Source: Planctomycetota bacterium (GTDB taxonomy: Bacteria > Planctomycetota > UBA8108 > UBA1146). Taken from it: a DNA stretch of 6,375 nt. Position 1 is the first letter of the stretch, and every line of letters starts with the position of its first letter. The position numbers and the translations under genes are program-made. A model generated the notes under the pieces. The model made no database searches and was not told the DNA's origin. It saw only the letters and a list, made by a program, of their open reading frames with translations. This document shows, piece by piece, positions 1 to 6,375 of the stretch. The stretch spans positions 1-6,375 of the forward strand of contig NZJA01000126.1 in assembly GCA_002691835.1 (NCBI GenBank). The letters are read 5' to 3'.

Positions 1-2610
1 CTCGGATTCGCTCCAGAGATCACAGACTCTCCTGTTGACCCCGTTGGAGGAGAAGCACCCAAGGGAAGTCTGATCTTTTCAGTCGTCGATGACTCCGGTA
101 AAGCCGTCCCATCGCGGCTCACTTTCCGTAAACCCGACGGAAGCCGTCAGAAAATCTTCACCGAAACCCAAGTTCTTCCTGAGGATCTGGCGATCAGACC
201 GGATGTCATCTGCACCCTTTCCGGAGCGGGTCACATCACCCTGCCGGTCGGTCAATGGGTCGTTTATGCCAGTCGTGGACCGGAGTGGGGCATCGATCGT
301 CAGCAGATCGACATTACTGCAGAGACTGCAACAGAGGCGAAATTCGAAATACAGCACCAGGTCAACACGGAAGGTTGGGCAGCAGCCGACTATCACCTGC
401 ATACCCTGACCTACTCAGGTCACGGTGACAGCAACCTCACTGAGCGGATCATTAGCATCGCCAGTGAGGCTCTTGAAGTCGGAATCGCGACAGATCACAA
501 CCACCACACCGACTATGCCCCCACCGTAAAAGAACTGTCCGCCGGAGAACATTTCCAAGGCGTGGTCGGCAATGAGATTTCGGTCCCCCTCGGTCATTTC
601 AATGCCTTCCCCCTCGAACCCTGGGGTGAAGTGGTCGACACAGCCTCTTCGAATGGCCCCGTGATGTTTCGGACCGTTCGAAAAATGGGCATTGAGGGCG
701 GAGAGACTCCCGTGATTCAGGTCAATCATCCCAGGTGGGAAGCGATCGACTATTTCCGAATCGCCGGTCTTGATCCAATCACCGGTGAATCGGCAGACAG
801 TGACTGGTCCGTGGATTTTGACAGTGTCGAAATCTTTAACGAAAATGCAGGCTGGGGCTATTACGATGCGGAAACAACCGACCGTCACGTCGGAACCAGT
901 CGTCATTCAGTCCTGGAGGATTGGCACAATCTGCTCAATCATGGCGCACGGATCACCGCAGTCGGGAACTCTGATAGCCATACCGTCAACGTCAATCTCG
1001 CCGGTTGGCCCCGAAACTACTTCCCCGTCTCGAATGACCAGCCTGGACAGATCCCCGTCAAAGAAATCTGTGACACCGTCAAGCAGGGTCAGGTCTTCAC
1101 TACTTTTGGACCTTTTGTGAAGTTTTCAGTCAACGGCAAGGGTATGGGCGAAACCGTTCAGGCAGAAAGGGCCGCAGTTCGTCTCAAGATCGAGGTTCAC
1201 GCAGCGGACTGGATTGATGTCGATCGGGTGCTCGTGGTCGTCGACGGCGACGTCGTCGAAACGATCCCTGTTCCTGATACCCGTGAAATTCTTCGCTTGA
1301 AAGATGAACGCAAAATTCCCGTTCGCACGGATGGCTGGATCGCAATTCGTGTAGAAGGCGACGACAGCCTGGCTCCTATCGTCCCCGACAAGGACCGGCC
1401 GGTTCTCCCCATTGCCATGACGAACCCTGTTTACGTGGATGTAGATGGGGATGGTCGGGTCTCTGCCCCCGTCGAAGTCGCCCGTCTTTGGCTAGAAAAC
1501 TTCCAAGGAGACGAACTGGAACTCCACAGCGAGTGGCAAGCACGACAACCCCATCAAAGAGTCGCAATGCTTCATGCCTGCTCCATGGATTCAGAAACAA
1601 ATCGCACTCTTCTCCTGTGGGGACTCAAAGATCCGAACCGCCTCGTCTGGCTTGCGGCATCCCGCACCATCGAGCGTCTTGAAATCGGCAATGATGAGGT
1701 CTTGACTGCTGAGCTTCTGAAACGATACGGCCAGAAAGAGCTCGATCCTTGGGCACTCTCTGTACTCCTTCGGGCAATGCCTGCCGAAGAGAGTGGACCA
1801 CGGGTTGCCGATTTACTCGGGAGCAAAGGCAAGGAAGCCCTGGGAATCCACACCCGGCAGGTGATCTCATTGCTTCCGGGTCAATTTGTCCGGCGCATGT
1901 TTGTCTCTGAGCCACTTCCAGGAGGTGGTAAAGAAGGCATTCTGCGAGTTCTGGCTCTCCCAGAGGAGGAACGTCAGACTCGCAGGGTGCTGCTGTCCAC
2001 TGAAGAAGGTCCTTTTGATCTCAAGCAATACGGTGACGAGCGCGGACGCTCAGGGGACTGCGTCTTTGCCCTCCGCTGTGTTCTCGTCAGCCCGGATGAC
2101 CGCCGAGTGACTTTGGCGGTCGGTTCAGATGACGGTTGCCTGCTTCAGGTCAACGGCATCACGGTGATAGAAGATTTTGCTGAACAGGGTGTCGACCCTC
2201 TCGATCACCTGATTCAAGTACCTCTCAAAAAAGGCGACAATGAAGTCTTCCTCCTCGTTGAAAATGGTGGTGGAAAATCAGGGGCATCTCTCAGGGTCCT
2301 CGATGAAAAAGTCGTCGTTCAATCCGCGGTCAAAGGCCTTCAGAAACAAGTATCCCATCGTCAGCTTGCACTCGCAGATCTTCGAGCCTTACATGCGGCT
2401 TCAGTTCTTTACTTCATCGATCATCAGGGTTGGCCAAAGAACATCGATGATCTCGTAAAAGCGAAGATCATCGCAGAGCCGTTGCGCGACCCCTGGGGAG
2501 GAGATTATCAACTCAGGCCTGTCGGAAAGAACATGGAAATTCTCTGCTTGGGAGCGGATCAAACTGAAGGAGGCATCGGTATCGAGGCGGATCTTCGCTA
2601 CTCGCCCTGA
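1..2610 (+). CDS. CehA/McbA-type PHP-domain metallohydrolase, multidomain, 5' partial
   Basis: The frame is open from base 1, so the start and any signal peptide lie upstream; 869 codons are visible, numbered here from the window edge. Residues about 22-125 look like a beta-sandwich of the carboxypeptidase-regulatory type that often precedes this family. The PHP domain follows, with metal-ligand motifs DYHLHT (130-135), TDHNHH (164-169), NE (191-192), NHPRW (242-246) and GNSDSHT (322-328). These are the usual CehA/McbA signatures, as is NPVYVDVDGDG (475-485). Residues about 508-630 are mostly helical and HEAT-like by eye. Residues about 631-775 resemble a PA14/galactose-binding module, with GSDDG at 708-712 and LKKGDNEVFLLVENGGG. 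Residues about 787-867 resemble the GspG pseudopilin globular domain. All catalytic motifs are intact, so a metal-dependent phosphoester or other ester/amide hydrolase is expected, probably outside the cytoplasm; the substrate is unknown. The 3' end overlaps selB by 13 bases. Confidence 0.9.
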   Translation, partial: LGFAPEITDSPVDPVGGEAPKGSLIFSVVDDSGKAVPSRLTFRKPDGSRQKIFTETQVLPEDLAIRPDVICTLSGAGHITLPVGQWVVYASRGPEWGIDRQQIDITAETATEAKFEIQHQVNTEGWAAADYHLHTLTYSGHGDSNLTERIISIASEALEVGIATDHNHHTDYAPTVKELSAGEHFQGVVGNEISVPLGHFNAFPLEPWGEVVDTASSNGPVMFRTVRKMGIEGGETPVIQVNHPRWEAIDYFRIAGLDPITGESADSDWSVDFDSVEIFNENAGWGYYDAETTDRHVGTSRHSVLEDWHNLLNHGARITAVGNSDSHTVNVNLAGWPRNYFPVSNDQPGQIPVKEICDTVKQGQVFTTFGPFVKFSVNGKGMGETVQAERAAVRLKIEVHAADWIDVDRVLVVVDGDVVETIPVPDTREILRLKDERKIPVRTDGWIAIRVEGDDSLAPIVPDKDRPVLPIAMTNPVYVDVDGDGRVSAPVEVARLWLENFQGDELELHSEWQARQPHQRVAMLHACSMDSETNRTLLLWGLKDPNRLVWLAASRTIERLEIGNDEVLTAELLKRYGQKELDPWALSVLLRAMPAEESGPRVADLLGSKGKEALGIHTRQVISLLPGQFVRRMFVSEPLPGGGKEGILRVLALPEEERQTRRVLLSTEEGPFDLKQYGDERGRSGDCVFALRCVLVSPDDRRVTLAVGSDDGCLLQVNGITVIEDFAEQGVDPLDHLIQVPLKKGDNEVFLLVENGGGKSGASLRVLDEKVVVQSAVKGLQKQVSHRQLALADLRALHAASVLYFIDHQGWPKNIDDLVKAKIIAEPLRDPWGGDYQLRPVGKNMEILCLGADQTEGGIGIEADLRYSP

Positions 2611-4550
2611 GAAAGCTCCGTCAACTTTTCAACGATAATTTCACGTCGATCCTCACGACGACGTGTCCAGCCCTGCTTGTCGAGGTACTCGAGAAGAGGA
2701 ATCGCAAACTTGCGAGTGGTTCCAAGCAAGTCTTTGGCCTCCGCAGCGCTGAAGGGGCCGGCCGATTCATGATGAGCCGCCAGGCGTCTCACTGCTTCCA
2801 AAATCGCCTCTTCAAGAAGTAGCACATCTGGGGTCAGTCGCACCATTTCTCCGCGGTCCACCAACAGAGACTGGATTTTGCCGAGAAGCGCTTCGCTGGT
2901 CCCCAAAACGGGTGCGAGATCTTCATTTCGGGGCGCCTCAAAAAGATGCTCCGACAGATAGTTTCGATACTGATCCAACGCTTGCTTCTCTGCGACAGGG
3001 ATCGGTGGCTCATAGCCTGGCAAAGAAAGTCGTCCCCCTCGCAATCTCTCCAAGCGCCCCTTCTCTACAAGTTGCTCATAGACCGCATCCAGAAATGCAT
3101 CTTCCAGTCGCAATGCATCGCGGATTTCCAAAGCCTTGACGGAAACCCGATAGGGATCTTGACGGAAGGCCTCTTCGATCGCTCCGACGATCCTCTCCCC
3201 GGCCATCCGAACTCCCTCTTGAATCAGGCAACGATCTCCGGTCAGGCGGATAATATCCCCCGCTTCAGAGAGCTCTTGGAGATACGCATCCACCTGATCC
3301 TGGGTCACGGTCATTCGCCTTGAGAGATCCTCAGTCGTATGAATCTCAAGCAGAGCATCCTGAAGAAGACTGCGGAGATAGTCCTGCGGACTGTCGAGAG
3401 CCGACATTTTCCTGCGAACCGAGTCGACGACAAAATCTTTGCCGGTCTTCAAACGCCACCGCGATCGATCGAGGATCTCTCCCCCTCCAAGGGTGACCAT
3501 CGGAGAAGTCTGGCGCAGTACAAAACGATCTCCTGGAGCGACCACAACCGGTTCATCGAGGCGAATCTGAGCGACCGCCTCCTCGCCCGGCTCAAGAGCG
3601 GTACAGTCGAGTAGATACAATCGACCCACAGCCTCCATCGTTCCCTGGAGAAACCGAATTGGCATGCGATGGATCAGTGGCTGCGATAATCCCGGCAAGG
3701 CACGAAGACTGACTTCGATCATTTCAGTTGCAGTAAAATATCCGGGAGTGGCGGCGACCATCCCGCGGCTCAAATCTTTGTAATCCACTTCGGCCAGATT
3801 GATCGCTGTCGAATGCCCCGCACGAGCACGATCAACGGTGACTTTGTAAGCCTGCAGTCCGCGAACTCTTCCTCGATGTTCTCCGGGAAGAATCTCGAGT
3901 CGATCATCTTTTGAGACTGCTCCACTCATCGGCACTCCTGTGATGACCGTGCCATGACCCTTGGCAGAAAACACGCGCTGAATCGGAAGTCGAAAAACGC
4001 CTTCTGTCTCTCTCGAAGGAAGATCGGCGATGGTCGAAATCACTTTCTCACGCAGCTCATCAATTCCTTGCTCTGTTTCTGCACTCACTCTCATCATAGG
4101 TGCATCCTCAAGGAAGGTTCCTGTCACCGTCTCTCGGATCTCTTCCTCAACCAGCTCCAGCATCTCTTCATCGACAAGATCGATTTTATTGATGGCAATG
4201 ATGCCACGCTTCACTCCGAGAATGGTCATGATGGAGAGGTGCTCGAGAGTCTGGGGCATCACCGAATCATCCGCTGCGACCACGAGCACGACCAAATCGA
4301 TACCACTCGCTCCGGCGACCATATTTCGGATAAATTTTTCGTGACCGGGAACATCAATAATGCCCACCAGCTCCCCTCCGGGCAGCTTCATCGGAGCAAA
4401 ACCGAGGTCGATTGTCAGCCCACGATCTTTTTCCTCGGGCAGGCGATCCGGGTCGACACCTGTCAAACGACGCACCAGTGACGATTTTCCGTGGTCAATA
4501 TGTCCGGCGGTGCCGACAACAACGCCGAAAATGCTGTCTTCTGTGGCCAA
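2598..4550 (-). CDS. selB: Selenocysteine-specific translation elongation factor SelB
   Basis: SelB is a GTPase that delivers Sec-tRNA(Sec) to ribosomes paused at UGA codons and recognises the SECIS RNA element. The 650 residues are close to the usual 610-640. The G-domain motifs are all present: GTAGHIDHGKSS (13-24), RGLTID (43-48), DVPGHE (66-71), NKID (121-124) and SAE (156-158). Beta-barrel domains II/III follow to about residue 370, including VFSAKGHGTVITG. The rest is a string of winged helices that bind SECIS RNA; the last carries the conserved SelB pattern LLGTTRKFAIPLLEY then a TRR (608-631). Lack of ordinary EF-Tu ending and presence of these winged helices separate it from EF-Tu. 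The start is TTG: no in-frame ATG lies upstream before a stop, the next methionine (residue 54) is past the P-loop, and GGAGG sits 6 bases ahead. No selA, selC or selD is visible nearby. Confidence 0.97.
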   Translation of the reverse strand: MATEDSIFGVVVGTAGHIDHGKSSLVRRLTGVDPDRLPEEKDRGLTIDLGFAPMKLPGGELVGIIDVPGHEKFIRNMVAGASGIDLVVLVVAADDSVMPQTLEHLSIMTILGVKRGIIAINKIDLVDEEMLELVEEEIRETVTGTFLEDAPMMRVSAETEQGIDELREKVISTIADLPSRETEGVFRLPIQRVFSAKGHGTVITGVPMSGAVSKDDRLEILPGEHRGRVRGLQAYKVTVDRARAGHSTAINLAEVDYKDLSRGMVAATPGYFTATEMIEVSLRALPGLSQPLIHRMPIRFLQGTMEAVGRLYLLDCTALEPGEEAVAQIRLDEPVVVAPGDRFVLRQTSPMVTLGGGEILDRSRWRLKTGKDFVVDSVRRKMSALDSPQDYLRSLLQDALLEIHTTEDLSRRMTVTQDQVDAYLQELSEAGDIIRLTGDRCLIQEGVRMAGERIVGAIEEAFRQDPYRVSVKALEIRDALRLEDAFLDAVYEQLVEKGRLERLRGGRLSLPGYEPPIPVAEKQALDQYRNYLSEHLFEAPRNEDLAPVLGTSEALLGKIQSLLVDRGEMVRLTPDVLLLEEAILEAVRRLAAHHESAGPFSAAEAKDLLGTTRKFAIPLLEYLDKQGWTRRREDRREIIVEKLTELSQGE

Positions 4551-4643
4551 AAATGTCCTCCGAGGTCGTGAGTCCGTAATTCCTCGCAGATCTGGGTGCC
4601 TGCTCCCTTGACGATACCCCAGTTTTCATCCAGCATCATCGTC
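4551..4643. promoter_or_regulatory. Divergent intergenic region between selB and the membrane-protein gene
   Basis: These 93 bases separate two divergent start codons, so promoters for both directions must lie here or inside the neighbouring coding ends. A TTGACG hexamer at 4608-4613 on the + strand could be a -35 element, but the nearest -10-like hexamers (CAGCAT with 17 bases of spacing, CATCAT with 20) are poor. I see no clear -10 for selB and no obvious operator palindrome. The call rests on gene arrangement. Confidence 0.35.
4557..4561 (-). promoter_or_regulatory. Shine-Dalgarno of selB that decides a TTG start
   Basis: Read on the minus strand this is GGAGG, followed by six bases and then TTG at 4550-4548. 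The site is strong and ideally spaced. It supports TTG as the initiator, since the frame has no ATG between the upstream in-frame stop near 4626-4628 and the GTP-binding loop. Confidence 0.8.
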
Positions 4644-5507
4644 ATGAGCACTTCCAGAGACGAAATCTTCTGTAAATTTGCGATTCAGCAAGGCCTCTGG
4701 ACAAAAGAGGAAGCCGTGCTGTTTCTGAACCATTACCGTTCCGAGGGATCTCCCGGCAGGTTCGGTGATTGGGCCAGTGAGCAAGGGGCGATCGCATCTG
4801 AGATCGCGCAGCGTATTGAAGCCGCCATCGACCAACGGATGGGTCAGACTCCTCCTTCTAAAGGAGTCCCCGCGAGAGTTCCTGCAAAAGAGAACTCTCC
4901 TGCAACAGGTCGTAAAGGCAAAGCCCGTCGTCGTCGTAAAAGAAGCGGAGGCGGACTCGGTCTGGATTTCGAAAAGAACCCTGTGCAAACATCCGTCTAC
5001 TTGGCATGTGGAGTCCTGGTTCTTCTCCTTGTGGCTTATGTGGTCTATCAGTTCCAGAAATCGGATCCACCTCCAGCACCGGAGAAGGTAGAAGAAACTC
5101 AGGATGGAACAGCGGATCTCTCTTCAAAGATCAATGCCAACCAGCCTCCGCCAGCTCCCGTTTTCAGTGAAGAAGAACTGCGCAACATGGACAACCGCCT
5201 CAACATTGCGGTCACCGATGCGCGGCAGTATCTCCGAGATGGCAAACTCTATATGGGGATCAATATTCTTTCGAAGTTACGGGAAGACCTTGGGGGGAAT
5301 AATCTTCCCGAAGCTCAGAGGTCACGCATCGATGCAGAAATCGCCGAGCTCTCAGAAATTCGTGAAGGGACCTACAGCGATTTACTGGAAGAGTTGCGCG
5401 AGGCCAAAGGCACTGGTTCAGACCAGGATGTGCAGGATCTGCTCGACGATATCGAACAGAACTGTGGCCCCGATTTCCGCGCCCGAGCCGAGAAGGAGGG
5501 GGCTTAG
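4644..5507 (+). CDS. Unrecognised single-pass membrane protein with basic linker and helical C-terminal region
   Basis: I do not recognise this family. The predicted 287 residues fall into four parts. Residues 6-66 form a small helical region with a two-fold look (QQGLWTKEEA, then ASEQGAIASEIAQRI), resembling the G-L-T-x-E-Q helical modules found at the N terminus of some kinases and GspE-like ATPases. Residues 67-112 are a disordered linker with a strongly basic tract (RKGKARRRRKR, 90-100). Residues about 116-137 are one hydrophobic transmembrane helix (TSVYLACGVLVLLLVAYVVY). By the positive-inside rule the N terminus is cytoplasmic. A proline-rich spacer (141-171) leads to a charged, helical extracytoplasmic region (175-285), possibly TPR-like or coiled coil. 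I chose ATG 4644 because the conserved-looking region starts right after it; a GTG at 4596 would add 16 residues, and neither has a good Shine-Dalgarno. The gene is 14 bases upstream of the rluB-like gene and probably co-transcribed with it. Confidence 0.72.
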   Translation: MSTSRDEIFCKFAIQQGLWTKEEAVLFLNHYRSEGSPGRFGDWASEQGAIASEIAQRIEAAIDQRMGQTPPSKGVPARVPAKENSPATGRKGKARRRRKRSGGGLGLDFEKNPVQTSVYLACGVLVLLLVAYVVYQFQKSDPPPAPEKVEETQDGTADLSSKINANQPPPAPVFSEEELRNMDNRLNIAVTDARQYLRDGKLYMGINILSKLREDLGGNNLPEAQRSRIDAEIAELSEIREGTYSDLLEELREAKGTGSDQDVQDLLDDIEQNCGPDFRARAEKEGA

Positions 5508-5512
5508 GCCCT
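5493..5512 (+). promoter_or_regulatory. Possible Shine-Dalgarno plus stop-codon hairpin ahead of the rluB-like gene
   Basis: AAGGAGG lies at 5493-5499, inside the last codons of the membrane-protein gene but 22 bases from the ATG at 5522, which is too far for normal use. Between them GGGC (5500-5503) and GCCC (5508-5511) can pair around a TTAG loop that contains the upstream stop codon. If folded, the effective spacing becomes about 10 bases. There is no other Shine-Dalgarno-like sequence before the ATG. The stem is only 4 bp, so this is speculative. Confidence 0.3.
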
Positions 5513-5521
5513 GTCGATTCC

Positions 5522-6375
5522 ATGGCTCGTGAAAGACTCCAAAAGTATCTGGCCCGTTGTGGCCACGGATCCCGCCGCCGAGCGGAGCTCCTGATCGAAA
5601 AAGGACTCGTCCACGTCAATGGCGAGGTCGCCTCTCTCGGCATCAGCATTCAGCCGGGCAGAGATGAAGTCGTTCTCCACGGCGAAAAGGTCCAGCCACC
5701 CAAAACCTTGACCGTCATGTTTCACAAGACTGCAGGAACCATCACCAGCACCCACGACACTCATGATCGATTGACGGTCATGGATATGTTGCCAAAACGG
5801 GTTGTCGATGCTGGGGTTCTTCCAGCCGGGCGCCTCGATCTTGAAACTGAAGGATTGCTGATCTTCACCAACGACGGAGATCTGCTTCATCGCATCACTC
5901 ATCCTCGCTATCGCTGCCGTAAGGAATACTTCGTCGTACTCTCCCGTGCACCGTCAGAGCGAATTCTGGACGTATTACGCAAGGGGGTTTACCTTCCGGA
6001 TGTTGGCAAGGAAACTTCTCCGGCACAAATCACCCGCCTGCGTCGCCGCAAGGATGGAACCGCCTCGTTGCACATCGTCATCCATGAGGGCATGAAGCGA
6101 CAGATCCGCCGTATGTTCTCCGGTCAGGGTCTCGAAGTGACCTACCTCAAACGCATCTCCATTGGCAAGCTTGGTCTTGACGATCTCGCCCCCGGAAAAT
6201 ATCGCACCCTGCGAGACCGTGACCTTGCCCTTCTTCTTGCAACCGAAGAGGAAGAGGAAAAAAAGCGTCCCCCTCACCCCAAGGGGCGAGGAGGACGGCC
6301 GGGTTCCAGAGGGGGACCTGCGCGGAGTTCCAGCAGTAGAGGAGGCCCTAGAAGAAACAGCGGCAGCAGCGGCAG
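5522..6375 (+). CDS. rluB: 23S rRNA pseudouridine synthase, RluB type (RsuA/RluB/RluE/RluF family), 3' partial
   Basis: The enzyme isomerises a uridine in 23S rRNA to pseudouridine (U2605 in E. coli for RluB). 284 codons are visible and the frame is still open at the window edge. The N terminus is an S4 RNA-binding domain (about 3-50) with LQKYLARCGHGSRR and VNGEVASLG. The catalytic motif GRLDLETEGLL has the nucleophilic Asp at residue 106 and is followed by TNDGDLLHRITHP. The family motif EGMKRQIRRMF is at 189-199, followed by LKRISIGKL and the LAPGKYRTL ending. GHGSRR in the S4 domain and the long tail favour RluB over RsuA, RluE or RluF. From about residue 242 the protein becomes an acidic run (EEEEE) and then a low-complexity tail rich in Gly, Arg, Ser and Pro, as also seen in other RluB proteins. 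The ATG follows the upstream stop by 14 bases and has no close Shine-Dalgarno, which suggests translational coupling. The exact subfamily is less certain than the family. Confidence 0.92.
   Translation, partial: MARERLQKYLARCGHGSRRRAELLIEKGLVHVNGEVASLGISIQPGRDEVVLHGEKVQPPKTLTVMFHKTAGTITSTHDTHDRLTVMDMLPKRVVDAGVLPAGRLDLETEGLLIFTNDGDLLHRITHPRYRCRKEYFVVLSRAPSERILDVLRKGVYLPDVGKETSPAQITRLRRRKDGTASLHIVIHEGMKRQIRRMFSGQGLEVTYLKRISIGKLGLDDLAPGKYRTLRDRDLALLLATEEEEEKKRPPHPKGRGGRPGSRGGPARSSSSRGGPRRNSGSSG

Noticed and set aside
415..906. A 163-codon open frame on the - strand opposite the PHP domain
   Set aside because: The opposite strand carries all the PHP metal-ligand motifs; this frame has no family signature and no ribosome site that I can see.
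1238..1262. A GTCGTCGACGG-type near-palindrome as an operator
   Set aside because: It sits in the middle of the PHP coding sequence and is explained by the Val/Asp codons of a VVVDGDVVE stretch.
2359..2607. Evidence for a type II secretion operon
   Set aside because: Only a GspG-like globular domain fused to an enzyme is present; there is no prepilin leader, GspE, GspF or other secretion gene in the window.
2642..2665. A 7-bp inverted repeat (CACGTCG / CGACGTG) 32 bases past the hydrolase stop, as a terminator
   Set aside because: No T-tract follows on either strand, the loop is 10 bases, and it encodes part of the conserved SelB C terminus.
3954..4481. A 175-codon open frame on the + strand opposite selB
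   Set aside because: It lies wholly antisense to the conserved SelB G domain, its translation is rich in His, Ser and Arg with no recognisable motif, and SelB explains the region.
4463..4651. A short minus-strand frame starting upstream of selB, a possible leader peptide
   Set aside because: It runs in a different frame through the selB start and P-loop coding region, with no regulatory features such as codon runs or an attenuator hairpin.
4911..4943. A CGT repeat run as a microsatellite
   Set aside because: Only four consecutive CGT units at most, explained by the arginine tract in the linker of the membrane protein.
5504..5902. A 132-codon open frame on the - strand opposite the rluB-like gene
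   Set aside because: It is antisense to the conserved S4 and catalytic regions of the pseudouridine synthase and shows no protein motif.

Overview
The window is about 6.4 kb of densely coding bacterial DNA with moderate to slightly high GC by eye. It holds four genes and no RNA gene, insertion sequence, CRISPR array or prophage that I could find. The lineage cannot be fixed from sequence alone. A large multidomain PHP hydrolase with a PA14-like module, a single-pass membrane protein with a long basic linker, and a selenocysteine elongation factor together suggest an environmental Gram-negative-type bacterium, perhaps of the Planctomycetota, Myxococcota or a related uncultured phylum. This is inference.

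Layout. (1) Positions 1-2610, + strand: the 3' 869 codons of a CehA/McbA-type PHP-domain metallohydrolase, whose start lies upstream of the window. It has a beta-sandwich region, the PHP catalytic domain, a helical region, a PA14/galactose-binding-like region and a C-terminal domain resembling the globular part of the type II secretion pseudopilin GspG. (2) Positions 2598-4550, - strand: selB, the selenocysteine-specific elongation factor, intact, with a TTG start behind a strong Shine-Dalgarno. Its 3' end overlaps the hydrolase gene tail-to-tail by 13 bases. (3) Positions 4644-5507, + strand: an unrecognised 287-residue single-pass membrane protein, divergent from selB across a 93-base gap. 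(4) Positions 5522-6375, + strand: an RluB-type 23S rRNA pseudouridine synthase, 14 bases behind gene 3 and probably co-transcribed with it, running off the window in a low-complexity tail.

Two genes concern translation (selB and rluB), but they are on opposite strands and nothing shows they act together. SelB implies that the organism makes selenoproteins; selA, selC and selD are not in this window. I see no convincing new multi-gene system here. The points most worth a second look are the GspG-like domain at the end of the PHP hydrolase, the unrecognised membrane protein, and a possible stop-codon hairpin that would bring a distant Shine-Dalgarno close to the rluB start.
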